A stretch of 49,665 nucleotides of DNA from Avanaerovorax sp964442135 (GCA_964442135.1 CAYTYN010000008.1:1-49665); one strand, 5' to 3'; counted from the first letter of the stretch, positions 1 to 8,135 are shown. Translations and numbers: made by a program. The notes: generated by a model from the letters alone, not told the origin.

Positions 1-50
1 CTTTCGTTTTAACCATTAAATTATATTATTTAATTTAAAATTCTTACCAT

Positions 51-317
51 CTATGCGGCGCCGAATTTTTCGTCGGCGGCCGCCATTACCATCTGATCCC
101 ACGTGGAAAACTCCGTGCTTTCCACTATGAAATTGTTGAATACCTTTTCCGGATAGATCATATATTCCTCGCCCCAGTTAACCATCACTGCGCTGGAATA
201 ACGGAAATACTCAAAGCTTTCAAAGTTGGTATGCTTTTCCATGAACTCGTCGGTGAAGATCATTTCCATCAGATTCCAGAACTCTTTACCGGCCTTGACT
301 CTGATGTATCCGTCCAT
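51..317 (-). CDS. Hypothetical protein, 88 residues, downstream of DUF362 gene
   Basis: I do not recognise this protein. It is 88 residues, acidic and rich in aromatic residues and methionine (for example the stretch EYFRYSSAVMVNWGEEYMIY), with no signal peptide, membrane segment or metal-binding cysteines. Its ATG overlaps the last base of the DUF362 gene stop, so the two are almost certainly translated from one message and the small protein may be a partner or accessory of the larger one. The ATG start is taken because it sits at the coupled junction. The 50 bases after its stop are AT-rich and hold nothing I can name. Real gene is likely because of coupling; function is unknown. Confidence 0.7.
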   Translation of the reverse strand: MDGYIRVKAGKEFWNLMEMIFTDEFMEKHTNFESFEYFRYSSAVMVNWGEEYMIYPEKVFNNFIVESTEFSTWDQMVMAAADEKFGAA

Positions 318-1609
318 TATTTTGCCTCCGCATTTTCCTTCTGATACTCGTCATACTTGCGGAACACGTAATCACGCCAAACCTGAGCATCTCTGGCCAT
401 GCAGGGCCGAATGATCTCATCCTCCTGATCGCCGGTACCGTCTATGGTCTCATGTCTCTGAATGGTCAGATAAAGAGCCGGTTCGTTGGGAGGACATCCG
501 AGAATATGATAAGCTCCCGGATGCTGCTTTAGATACTTCTTCGTACAGTTTCCGTGAAGGACGATCTTCTCATCCGGAATATCGTCAGGTATTTCATTGA
601 GTCCACCGATTACTACAGTCATGCCGGCGTTTTCATCGTAGGCGTTTACAGCCTTCAGCTCTTCCATGTTGATAGCCAGCAGAGCCTGGCAGCTGGAACA
701 TCCGCCCTTGCATCTTACATCATACTCCGGCCATCTGGTGCTCATATCTCCGATATACGGAATCCACATCTTGTAGAAGCAGTCTTTAATGGAATCTCCC
801 ACCACTTCGATCTGATCCATGTCGTAATTGCCTAATCCGGTCTCTTCAGCTACCTTAAAGTAATCTACGGATCCGGTGTCGATTCCCGTAACTTCACATG
901 CTACTCTATCGATGGCAACAGGATCCTTAGAGCCCAGTATCATATGGGTCTCGATAGGAACAGGCATGTGAGGGCTGTAACCCGATGCGGCACGGTGTGC
1001 GTCCATGATGTTAATGTCGGCGCGACATACAGACCAAACATCCATCATAGCCATGGTCAGGTTCTGCTTATGCATGTCCATGTGAACCTTATCCTGTACC
1101 ACGCCCTTGATGTTCTTGAGAGCGCCGGAGAAAACCATTGAAGCGTGTGCCTTTAAGATAGGCAGGTTGATCAGGTGATCTGCTTCCAAAAGGAATTTCG
1201 GGAGCTTTACAGAATCGATGTTGGAGCGGAATCCGCGGACAGCCACCTTGACCAAATCCTTATCCCTCTTAATGTCGATAAGCTCTACTCCTTCTTCCTC
1301 GGCTACGGCTTGAATACCGCTTACCTTGAAGCATTCCATAGTATCGCATCCGATAGCCGCCGCTTCAGCTACGATGATTCTTTTCGGCTCAGCCTTTTTC
1401 ACCTCTCGAATTACCGCACGCACTACCTCAGGATTGGTGCATACGGAAGTTTCAGGCGGTTCGGCGTGGCCTGCGTTAGGCTTAAGTACCACGGTAGTTC
1501 CTTTGCGAACCACGTTCTGCACTCCGCCCATCAAGTCGAACACTCTTGTAACGTTGGCTTGAATGTCGTCGCCTTTTGCCAGAGCAACCTTAGATTTTGC
1601 TTTGCTCAT
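317..1609 (-). CDS. DUF362 domain-containing protein
   Basis: A 430-residue protein whose first roughly 290 residues match the DUF362 family as I know it: an early VVLKPN segment, a T-NPEVVRAVIREVK stretch, and the LPILKAH..SGALKNIKG block near residues 150-170. Family members are poorly characterised; some carry ferredoxin domains, but this one has none. Instead the C-terminal third has a cysteine group CKGGCSSC (around residue 305) and two further cysteines, HGNC and LGCPP, that could bind a metal or iron-sulfur cluster; that is inference. It starts at an ATG preceded by GAGGAGG eight bases away. It is the first gene of a two-gene unit with the 88-residue protein; the 230 bases upstream contain the terminator of the preceding ABC operon. 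Confidence 0.85.
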   Translation of the reverse strand: MSKAKSKVALAKGDDIQANVTRVFDLMGGVQNVVRKGTTVVLKPNAGHAEPPETSVCTNPEVVRAVIREVKKAEPKRIIVAEAAAIGCDTMECFKVSGIQAVAEEEGVELIDIKRDKDLVKVAVRGFRSNIDSVKLPKFLLEADHLINLPILKAHASMVFSGALKNIKGVVQDKVHMDMHKQNLTMAMMDVWSVCRADINIMDAHRAASGYSPHMPVPIETHMILGSKDPVAIDRVACEVTGIDTGSVDYFKVAEETGLGNYDMDQIEVVGDSIKDCFYKMWIPYIGDMSTRWPEYDVRCKGGCSSCQALLAINMEELKAVNAYDENAGMTVVIGGLNEIPDDIPDEKIVLHGNCTKKYLKQHPGAYHILGCPPNEPALYLTIQRHETIDGTGDQEDEIIRPCMARDAQVWRDYVFRKYDEYQKENAEAK

Positions 1610-1730
1610 TTCGATGCCTCCTCAAAAATAATTTAATAATAAATGATTGCCTTTATTTCCCGCACAAGAGGACGTCCTTTTATCCGGAAATTCATCTTTC
1701 GCTCCATATCTCAGCAAAAAATGTGCCATA

Positions 1731-1755
1731 AAAAATCCCTTGCATATCAAGGGAT
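1731..1755 (-). terminator. Rho-independent terminator after the ABC/DUF3842 operon
   Basis: Read on the minus strand, ATCCCTTG and CAAGGGAT form an eight-pair stem around a five-base loop, followed directly by a run of six T. It lies about 90 bases past the DUF3842 stop and upstream of the DUF362 gene, so it most likely ends the ABC operon transcript. The rest of the 233-base gap (1610-1842) holds a short palindrome and the ribosome site of the DUF362 gene. Confidence 0.8.
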
Positions 1756-1800
1756 CATAAGATAAATTGTTTATATTACGTTGCACTCCGACATTTTATT

Positions 1801-1816
1801 GTTGCGCCTGCGCAAC
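1801..1816. repeat. Short perfect palindrome GTTGCGC-CT-GCGCAAC
   Basis: Seven-base arms separated by two bases, 27 bases past the DUF3842 stop. It has no good T-run on either strand, so it is a weak terminator at best; it could equally be a protein-binding site or a 3'-end stabilising hairpin for the operon transcript. Function not shown. Confidence 0.4.
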
Positions 1817-1842
1817 GCGTCACGGTATCTTGGCTTATTCCA

Positions 1843-2250
1843 TCATCTTACAGCCTCTCGGATTTTGGCAACCGCATCCTCCGCCAGCTCCCCTACGGAT
1901 TGGGCGTTCACTCCGGCTACCAGATTATCGCAGCGGTTCACCGGGATCAAAACGCGGACCGCAGGACTGCGAGCTATGGCAACCGCCATCTCCGCTGTAA
2001 TCTCACCGAGAAGAGAATCTGCGATTACGATACCGATAGGCCCTACGATTACGTCGGCTTTTTTTGCGGCTATCAGCGCCGGATTTTCTCCTGTGGCCCC
2101 TTCATGGGCTCCGGCCTTCAGCATAGTGGCAGTGGCCACTGCATTGGTTCCAACAGCCGTGATTATTCCGTCGGGAAACTCCCGAGATATGGATTCAATA
2201 AGGAGCTTACCCAGCCGTCCTCCCTTCCCGTCTATGACTAGAAATTGCAT
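1843..2250 (-). CDS. DUF3842 family protein
   Basis: A 135-residue protein matching the DUF3842 family: an N-terminal nucleotide-binding-like strand-loop LVIDGKGGRLGK, then AVGTNAVATATMLKAGA, GATGEN, and VGPIGIVIADSLLGEIT. The glycine-rich N-terminal motif suggests a Rossmann-like fold, but no activity is established for the family. It has an ATG with GGAGG six bases upstream and follows the ABC ATPase gene by 58 bases, ahead of the operon terminator. Position suggests co-expression with the importer, but these proteins also occur in other settings, so a role in transport is only a guess. Confidence 0.85.
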   Translation of the reverse strand: MQFLVIDGKGGRLGKLLIESISREFPDGIITAVGTNAVATATMLKAGAHEGATGENPALIAAKKADVIVGPIGIVIADSLLGEITAEMAVAIARSPAVRVLIPVNRCDNLVAGVNAQSVGELAEDAVAKIREAVR

Positions 2251-2308
2251 ATAAACCCTCCGTTACTACATGAATTTTAAATATATTATCACAGAACGGA
2301 GGATACTT

Positions 2309-3838
2309 TCAATGCCGATCCTTTAATTCTATGATCCGATCGCTTATGTGCACGGTCATGGGCAGATCATGGGATATCATTAAAATAGTCAGATTCCGCC
2401 CATCTCTCAGCTTTTTCAGCAAATGGATGATCTGCGACTGAACGGACACGTCCAAAGAGGATACAGGCTCATCGGCGATGATGAAATCCGGGTCTGTGAT
2501 CAAGGCTCTGGCAATAGCCGCCCGCTGTCTCTGCCCGCCGGACACATCGTAAGGGTAGCGCTCCGCCAGCTCATGGGGCAATTCGGTCTGCTCCATCACC
2601 TCTAAAACCTTACGGTGAATCTCTTCTCTGCCGGTCTTGCGCCCCTTTCTCTTCAGATTTTGAATTATTAACGGTTCAGCGATAATCTCCTCCAGACTCA
2701 TACGTGGATTAAAGGCTGAAGCGCTGTCTTGAAATATCATCTGTTTCCGGCAATCCGGACAGAATTCTATTTTGCCACTGTCAATCTCCTCTATGCCCAT
2801 CAAGCACCTTGCCAAAGTGGATTTTCCGCAGCCGGAAGGTCCGACTAAACCCACTATTTCACCTTTCTCTATCTCGATAGAAAAATCCCGCAGTACAGTT
2901 TTCCTCCGCTTCCTTCCCAAGAGAAAGGTTTTCGTCAGGTGTTTCGCCTTTACCACTGTCGTTTCGGCATCCGGATCTGTTACATCGTTTCCTTTCCCAC
3001 TGATCCATGTATTTTCTTCCTTGCCTATCCTTCCGTGATAATGACTGTCCTTCTTCCCATAACGGGCATAGCTTAAAAGCTTTTTAGTATACGGATGGCA
3101 GGGGGTGTTAAATATCCGTTCCGTGTCTCCCGTCTCCACTATGACTCCGTCCTTCATGACGCAAACCCGATCTGCTGTATCCTTTGCCAGACTCAGATCA
3201 TGGGTGACGAAGAGGACACCCCTCTCCCCGTCCCCGCAGACCTTCCTCATCAGCTTCATGATCTCCCCTTTAGTGGGGACATCTAAAGCAGTGGTCGGCT
3301 CGTCTGCAATTAAAAGATAAGGCCGGCACGCGAGGGCAATGGCGATGGCCACCCTCTGCCGCATGCCCCCTGAGAATTGATGGGGATACTGACGGAACCG
3401 GAGATCAGCATCCGAAATGCCCACCTTGTCCAGCAGATCCAAAGCCCTTGCCTTTGCCTGTTTTTTCCCTATAGACTCGTGAAGGAGGATAGGCTCCATG
3501 ATCTGTCGTCCTATGGGGAAAACAGGATCTAATGACGACATCGGATCTTGAAATACCATGGCTACATCCCTTCCCCTTACAGACTCCAGCTCTCTTTCAC
3601 TCATTGAGCTCACTTCACGGCCCCGCAGTATAATGCGTCCGTTTTCGATTTTCCCATGGTTTCTGTGGAACATCATTACAGCACTGCAAAGGGCGGTTTT
3701 GCCGCATCCCGATTCTCCCACTAAAGTCACGGTTTCGCCCGGAGAAATATCTAAATCTACACCCCGCAGAGCATTCACTTCTCCCATAGGTCCGTGAAAG
3801 GATAAGTGTAAATTTTCAACCCTTAAAATGCTGTCCAT
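2309..3838 (-). CDS. Fused DppD-DppF-type ABC transporter ATPase (two ATPase domains)
   Basis: A 509-residue protein with two complete ABC ATPase units of the peptide/nickel import class in tandem. Unit 1: Walker A GESGCGKT (about residue 40), signature FSGGMRQR, Walker B LLIADEPTTALD. Unit 2: Walker A GPSGCGKS (about residue 315), signature VSGGQRQR, Walker B FIIADEPVSSLD. In most Opp/Dpp/Nik systems these are two separate proteins; here one polypeptide supplies both, joined by a linker near residues 260-290. It powers import through the two permeases encoded upstream. Its ATG is four bases past the receptor gene stop with little ribosome site of its own, so it is probably translated by coupling. 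Substrate cannot be decided from the ATPase. Confidence 0.93.
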   Translation of the reverse strand: MDSILRVENLHLSFHGPMGEVNALRGVDLDISPGETVTLVGESGCGKTALCSAVMMFHRNHGKIENGRIILRGREVSSMSERELESVRGRDVAMVFQDPMSSLDPVFPIGRQIMEPILLHESIGKKQAKARALDLLDKVGISDADLRFRQYPHQFSGGMRQRVAIAIALACRPYLLIADEPTTALDVPTKGEIMKLMRKVCGDGERGVLFVTHDLSLAKDTADRVCVMKDGVIVETGDTERIFNTPCHPYTKKLLSYARYGKKDSHYHGRIGKEENTWISGKGNDVTDPDAETTVVKAKHLTKTFLLGRKRRKTVLRDFSIEIEKGEIVGLVGPSGCGKSTLARCLMGIEEIDSGKIEFCPDCRKQMIFQDSASAFNPRMSLEEIIAEPLIIQNLKRKGRKTGREEIHRKVLEVMEQTELPHELAERYPYDVSGGQRQRAAIARALITDPDFIIADEPVSSLDVSVQSQIIHLLKKLRDGRNLTILMISHDLPMTVHISDRIIELKDRH

Positions 3839-3841
3839 AAG

Positions 3842-5395
3842 CTATGCTTCTATCTCCCATTGTGCGATATTCCAAAACACTCCTACGCCGTGATGACCCA
3901 GAACAGTATCCTCCGTAATTCCGCTGATTCCGTTTCGAACCGCGTAGGAAGCGTCAACATAAGCGATAAAGGTATAAGGCATAGCCTGAGTCAAAGCCTC
4001 CTGAAATTCTCTGTAAAGCTCTGTACGCTGATCTGTGTCCCGGGTATGCCTCGCCTCTGTAAGAAGTCGATCCACTTCTTCATTGGAATATCCCGTATAA
4101 TTATCCCCTGCATCTGTAGTAAAGACCTTGTAGGTGTGGTCGTCCGGATCAAAAGGGCTGCCCCACCCTATAATGCAGCTGTCTTGATTTTCCCAGTCCG
4201 GGGATTGTATCGCTTCAGCAGTGGCATTGACGCCTATCTCCTGCAAATATGCCGCGCACATTATGGCCATGTCCACTCGAACCTGATCGTCTGCCATGGC
4301 GGAAATGACAAATGCCAGCTCCGTTCCCTCCTTTTCATAATAGCCGTCTTCGCCTCTCTCCCATCCGGCTTCCTCTAAAAGCCGGATGCACCTTTCGGGA
4401 TCGTAGGAGAATTTTTCCATAGACTCGTTATTGAAATCTCCCATCTGCAAAGGGGAATATGCGACCTCACCTTCACCTAAGAACACGCTTTCCACAATCC
4501 CTTCTCTATCTATGGCCCAGCTTAAAATATTGGGCAGCTCCGGATTTTCTCTGAACAGATCCGAGTTAAAGTTATAGGCGATGGCTCTGTAATCAGCCGT
4601 CTTCATTGTGTATATCTCATATTCCCCGGTTTCTTCAACGGCGGATGCTGTTTTGGCTGTAATCTGCGCCATGTCAATTTCTCCCGACTGAAGCTGCAGG
4701 GCTCTGGAATTGGAATCCGGTATAATTTTGAAGATAACCGTATCGATATTCGGCGTTCCTCCGTAATAATTTTCGAATTTTTCCATGGTAATGGACTGAC
4801 CCTGATCCCACTGAGTCAACATATACGGACCGGCGCCGATAGGCTGTTGATTAAAATCGCTGGTAGTCAAATCCTCACCCTCCAGCAAATGAGCCGGCAG
4901 CACTCCCACCGTCATATAATCCGGAAAAGCCACGTTAACCTGGCTGAGGCGGATGGTTACGGTCAGATCATCGGGGCATTCAATCTCCTCAATATCCGTA
5001 TAATTGGAGATGATTTCCGATTGATTGTCAGGATCCAAAATCGCCTCCAGAGTAAACTTAACGTCCTCCGAAGTGAGGGGATGTCCGTCGTGGAAGGTCA
5101 AGCCCTCTCTCAGCTTGAATGTATAGGTCAAAGATTGCTCATCGAAATCCCACGATTCCGCAAGAGCCGGCACCACCTGGTTGTTTTCATCATGAGCTGT
5201 AAGTCCGGCGAATATCAGCGCGTTGATTTCACCATGCTCGTAGAGGGCCGGGTTGATGGCAGTGTAATCCTGACTGCCGTATATCAGAGTATTGCTGCTC
5301 TCTGTCCCTTCATCCCTGCCGCAGCCGGCCATCCCTGCCCATAAGGATATAATTAAAAGCACGCTTAAAATTCTTGAAAGTAATTTTCTCCTCAT
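3842..5395 (-). CDS. ABC transporter substrate-binding lipoprotein, family 5 (peptide/nickel type)
   Basis: A 517-residue extracellular solute receptor of the SBP family 5 (OppA/DppA/NikA). The N-terminus is a lipoprotein signal: basic MRRK, a hydrophobic core, then the lipobox-like MAGC, placing the lipidated cysteine at residue 25. The body shows family features such as AESWDFDEQSLTYTFKLREGL-like text near residue 80 and FHDGHPLTSEDVKFT. Ligands of this family range from oligopeptides to nickel chelates; nothing visible fixes the ligand. The start has AGGAGG five to six bases upstream. It lies third in the importer operon, between the second permease and the fused ATPase. Confidence 0.92.
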   Translation of the reverse strand: MRRKLLSRILSVLLIISLWAGMAGCGRDEGTESSNTLIYGSQDYTAINPALYEHGEINALIFAGLTAHDENNQVVPALAESWDFDEQSLTYTFKLREGLTFHDGHPLTSEDVKFTLEAILDPDNQSEIISNYTDIEEIECPDDLTVTIRLSQVNVAFPDYMTVGVLPAHLLEGEDLTTSDFNQQPIGAGPYMLTQWDQGQSITMEKFENYYGGTPNIDTVIFKIIPDSNSRALQLQSGEIDMAQITAKTASAVEETGEYEIYTMKTADYRAIAYNFNSDLFRENPELPNILSWAIDREGIVESVFLGEGEVAYSPLQMGDFNNESMEKFSYDPERCIRLLEEAGWERGEDGYYEKEGTELAFVISAMADDQVRVDMAIMCAAYLQEIGVNATAEAIQSPDWENQDSCIIGWGSPFDPDDHTYKVFTTDAGDNYTGYSNEEVDRLLTEARHTRDTDQRTELYREFQEALTQAMPYTFIAYVDASYAVRNGISGITEDTVLGHHGVGVFWNIAQWEIEA

Positions 5396-5422
5396 AGTTC
5401 CTCCTAAAGTTCTAATATGTAC

Positions 5423-6244
5423 CTACAGGTTGCTGTAAACTCGGTTGTTACCTTTTCGTATGAATTCTCCAACCCCGGTCATGAAGACAAGAGTTATTAT
5501 CAGCGCTCCTCCGGGGATCAAAATCATCCACCAGCTTCCGGTCAGCAGCACCTCCCGGGACATGGACAGAAGACTTCCCCAGGATATTTCGCTTAAGGGC
5601 AGTCCTAACCCGAGAAAGCTTAAGGTAGATTCCGTGATCATCGCCTGCCCTATATTGGTTACCACCATGAACATGGTGGAAGATATCAGATTAGGCAGCA
5701 AATGCCGTAACATGATATACCAAAAGCCTCCCTCCATGGTTTTCGCCGCCAGCACATAATCGCTGCCTTTAATCTGTCTGACTTCACTGCGGACAATCTT
5801 GGAAAGATTCATCCAACCGGTGGCTCCTATTATCAACGCCAAGGATGTTGCCGTAGGCTTCCCCCATATGCCCTGCAGGAAAATTACCAGCAGCAGAGAC
5901 GGTATGCTCATCAGCAGTTCACAAAACCCCATTAACAGATCACTGATCCATTCTCTCAGAAACCCGCTTACCGTTCCGAAAACGATGGCGATTCCCGTGG
6001 AAACAAATCCGCTGAGGAGGCCGATATAGATCGAGATCCGACCTCCGTAAAGGAGCATGGAAAGAAGGTCTCTTCCCATCGTGTCTGTCCCCAAAATGTG
6101 ATCGGCTCCGGGAGGTTGATTGATCGCCTCGCTGTCAAACTGTGCCGGATCGTATGGAGCCAGCAGGTCTGCCAATGCACAGGCGCCGATGATCAAGGAA
6201 AGGACGACTACAGAAATGACAGGAAATTTCTTCATAGATTGCAT
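5423..6244 (-). CDS. ABC transporter permease, DppC/NikC type
   Basis: Second inner-membrane permease of the peptide/nickel importer, 273 residues from the chosen start. It shows the family pattern: one N-terminal membrane helix, the conserved YDP...LGTDTMGRDLLSMLLYGGRIS region near residues 35-65, then five or so helices with the cytoplasmic EAA-type loop EVRQIKGSDYVLAAKTMEG that contacts the ATPase. I chose the internal ATG (MQSMKKF) because GGAGGTGAT sits just upstream; the longer reading frame to 6295 would add 17 polar residues lying inside the first permease gene. The chosen start overlaps the preceding gene by 13 bases, consistent with coupling. Confidence 0.92.
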   Translation of the reverse strand: MQSMKKFPVISVVVLSLIIGACALADLLAPYDPAQFDSEAINQPPGADHILGTDTMGRDLLSMLLYGGRISIYIGLLSGFVSTGIAIVFGTVSGFLREWISDLLMGFCELLMSIPSLLLVIFLQGIWGKPTATSLALIIGATGWMNLSKIVRSEVRQIKGSDYVLAAKTMEGGFWYIMLRHLLPNLISSTMFMVVTNIGQAMITESTLSFLGLGLPLSEISWGSLLSMSREVLLTGSWWMILIPGGALIITLVFMTGVGEFIRKGNNRVYSNL

Positions 6245-7230
6245 GACATCACCTCCCCCGCGGGATTCCCATACTTCATCCGAGGATCGATCCACTGTCC
6301 CAGTATCTGAGCCAGTAAATTGAAGATGAGCACTGCGATTCCGGTCAACAAAGTCAGCGCCATCAGCATGTTATAGTCCTGATACATGGCGGACTCATAG
6401 CTGAGAGTTCCCAGACCCGGGTATCCGAATACGGTTTCAACTACATATGTTCCCCCTAAAATATGGGGTAGAGAAATAGCCATCATTACCAGCAGTGACG
6501 GCATAATGTTCCGCAGACAGTGGCGCTTTAAAATTCGCTTTCGCGGAATACCCTCCGCCTTGCACAGCAACACGTAATCCCGCCTGCTCTCTTCAAGGAG
6601 CTTATTCCTGACCATATAGGCATAATACCAGAGATGCTCCAGCACCAATACGCTGACCGGCAGAATGAGATGAATTATCCTGTCTAAAATATCGCCGCTT
6701 TTCCCTATGGAATAAGCGCTGCCGGCAGGAAGCCAGCGAAGCTTCGCCGCAAAAATAAAGATCAGCCCCAGAGCCAGGACAAAGGAAGGCATATTGCAGG
6801 ACACAATTCCCAGCTTGCATATGGCTCTGTCTAACCGGCTCTCTTCTCGCAATGCGCAGAACATGCCCATACCCATAGCCAGAGCAAAAGTAACCACGTA
6901 GGCGGTTGTGCCTAAGATCAATGTGTTTTGCCAGACGTTTCCTATCACTTGACTAACCGGCTGCTTATACTGATAGGAAATCCCCAGATCTCCCTCTAAA
7001 AGAGCCTCTGCCCATTCCTTGTACTGAGCCGCTATAGAATCATTGAGCCCTAATCTCTCTCTGGCCGCCTCCTTCTGCTGAGTGCTCATATGCTCTATAC
7101 TGTCTCCGTAATAAGAGCGCAACGGATCGCCGGGACAAAGCCGTGCCAATACAAAGGTCACAACGGATAAAATAATCATGGTGATTATCATCTGAGCCAA
7201 TTTCTTTAACAAGTATTTCTGCCGGTTCAT
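6232..7230 (-). CDS. ABC transporter permease, DppB/NikB type
   Basis: First gene of the importer operon, 332 residues, a typical DppB/NikB permease. The N-terminal helix is followed by FVLARLCPGDPLRSYYG and GLNDSIAAQYKEW, a hallmark of the family; further helices follow, and the ATPase-contacting loop reads RNKLLEESRRDYVLLCKAEG. The C-terminal VETVFGYPGLGTLSYESAMYQD block is also typical. The ATG is preceded by GAGGAG seven bases away. About 40 bases upstream lies a strong terminator, and before that a folded leader and promoter, so expression of the whole operon is probably controlled by premature termination. Confidence 0.93.
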   Translation of the reverse strand: MNRQKYLLKKLAQMIITMIILSVVTFVLARLCPGDPLRSYYGDSIEHMSTQQKEAARERLGLNDSIAAQYKEWAEALLEGDLGISYQYKQPVSQVIGNVWQNTLILGTTAYVVTFALAMGMGMFCALREESRLDRAICKLGIVSCNMPSFVLALGLIFIFAAKLRWLPAGSAYSIGKSGDILDRIIHLILPVSVLVLEHLWYYAYMVRNKLLEESRRDYVLLCKAEGIPRKRILKRHCLRNIMPSLLVMMAISLPHILGGTYVVETVFGYPGLGTLSYESAMYQDYNMLMALTLLTGIAVLIFNLLAQILGQWIDPRMKYGNPAGEVMSCNL

Positions 7231-7268
7231 TGTTTTCTCCTCTTCACTCTGGTTCGGCTTTCAAAATG

Positions 7269-7322
7269 AAAAAGCCACGAACCAAGCCGAACCCCTGCCG
7301 GAGTTCAGTTTGCCTTCGTGGC
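7269..7322 (-). terminator. Strong intrinsic terminator just upstream of the ABC operon (candidate attenuator)
   Basis: On the minus strand an outer stem GCCACGAA/TTCGTGGC (eight pairs) encloses an inner stem CTGAACTCC/GGGGTTCGG (nine pairs with some G-T), followed at once by TTTTT. It ends 38 bases before the first permease ATG. Because a promoter-like site and a folded RNA lie between coaE and this hairpin, it is placed like a riboswitch or attenuator terminator; it could also simply stop read-through from the coaE side. I could not identify a convincing antiterminator partner upstream. Confidence 0.8.
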
Positions 7323-7374
7323 ACCAATCAGCTTATATATTTCTCTATATGTGATTAACGATTAAATTAAATAT

Positions 7375-7459
7375 GCTCAGTCCTGCCCTTAGCCGGTCAT
7401 CTCGCCGTCTTCTGACGACTTACGGCTTCTTCTGAAGCCGTGAACCGAGAAAAGGGAGC
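7375..7459 (-). ncRNA. Folded leader RNA of the ABC importer operon; candidate riboswitch of unknown class
   Basis: By hand folding, the minus-strand transcript closes with GCUC (7459-7456) pairing GAGC (7378-7375) and CCUU (7455-7452) pairing AAGG (7390-7387), leaving a one-sided bulge GCAGGACU. Next is CGGUU (7447-7443) with GACCG (7398-7394). Inside are two adjacent hairpins, CGGCUUC/GAAGCCG and GUCGUC/GACGGC, both capped by the same AGAA tetraloop. This junction starts about 5 bases after the predicted transcription start and is followed by an AU-rich spacer and the terminator at 7269-7322. It does not match the consensus of any riboswitch class I know. Ligand unknown; a substrate of the importer is the natural guess. 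Confidence 0.5.
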
Positions 7460-7471
7460 TTACATATCGAT

Positions 7472-7500
7472 ATGATATGGCATTTTACGATGAAAATCAA
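7472..7500 (-). promoter_or_regulatory. Predicted sigma-A promoter of the ABC importer operon
   Basis: TTGATT, 17 bases, TATCAT on the minus strand, located between coaE and the folded leader. Transcription would begin near 7465, giving a 5' leader of about 235 bases ahead of the first permease gene. Fit to consensus is good (4 of 6 in the -35, 5 of 6 in the -10). Confidence 0.6.
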
Positions 7501-7532
7501 GTTTTTCTTAAAAATTTCCTGTACAGGCTCCC

Positions 7533-8135
7533 CTATACCCGGGCTGTCACCCGGTCCACCAGGCGATCTACCTTCTCTTTCAGATCTGAAGCAGTGGAAT
7601 TGTTCTCTATGACCACATCTGCTCTTGCAGCTTTGTCCCTGTCAGACAGCTGTCCGGCCATGCGGGCTTTGATGACGGCTTCCTCTACGCCGTCTCTGGC
7701 TTTGAGCCTCTCAATCCGCAGTTTCTCATGAGATACCACCAGCCAAACCTGGTCGCACAGGCTGTCGGCTCCCGTCTCGAACAGAGTCGGCGCATCCAGA
7801 ACCAGTACCTCTTCCCTGCCCTGCGCCCTTTCATCCCTTACCAGTCTGTCGATTTCTCTGACTACTTCTTCTGTCACTATAGATTCCAGGATTCTTTTCT
7901 CGTCTGAACAGGCAAAAATCCTCGCCGCCATCTGCCTTCTGTCCAGGCTCCCGTCACTTAAGAGGATGTCAGGTCCGAAAGCGGAAACCAGCCTTTCCAA
8001 GGCGGGACTTCCCTTTTCGGTTATCCTCCTGGCTATGGCGTCGGCGTCGATTACCTTTATTCCCTTTTCCCGTATAAAGGTGGCAGCGGTGGACTTTCCC
8101 GATCCGCTTCCACCCGTAAGTCCTATAACGACCAT
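7533..8135 (-). CDS. coaE: Dephospho-CoA kinase
   Basis: Last step of coenzyme A synthesis: ATP-dependent phosphorylation of the 3'-hydroxyl of dephospho-CoA in the cytoplasm. The 200-residue product has the P-loop GLTGGSGSGKST at its N-terminus, then VIDADAIAR and the lid region with LVLDAPTLFETGADSLCDQVWLV split features typical of CoaE. I start it at the ATG (MVVIGLTGG) preceded by AAGGTGAT; the longer frame to 8171 would overlap polA and adds residues foreign to the family. It follows polA by 22 bases, an arrangement common in Bacillota (polA near coaE), and ends the ftsK-rimO-polA-coaE run. Confidence 0.95.
   Translation of the reverse strand: MVVIGLTGGSGSGKSTAATFIREKGIKVIDADAIARRITEKGSPALERLVSAFGPDILLSDGSLDRRQMAARIFACSDEKRILESIVTEEVVREIDRLVRDERAQGREEVLVLDAPTLFETGADSLCDQVWLVVSHEKLRIERLKARDGVEEAVIKARMAGQLSDRDKAARADVVIENNSTASDLKEKVDRLVDRVTARV

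Noticed and set aside
1801..1816. Palindrome GTTGCGC-CT-GCGCAAC as the main operon terminator
   Set aside because: No T-run follows on either strand; the hairpin at 1731-1755 is far better.
5423..6295. Longer start for the second permease at 6295
   Set aside because: The extra residues are polar, lie inside the first permease gene, and a strong ribosome site precedes the ATG at 6244.
7260..7470. A NiCo, T-box, FMN or cyclic-di-GMP riboswitch in the importer leader (short matches such as ACUGAGCA, GGUGCCAC, GGGCAGG, GGCAAAC)
   Set aside because: Each match is a single short string out of order; the required junctions and partner motifs of those classes are absent.
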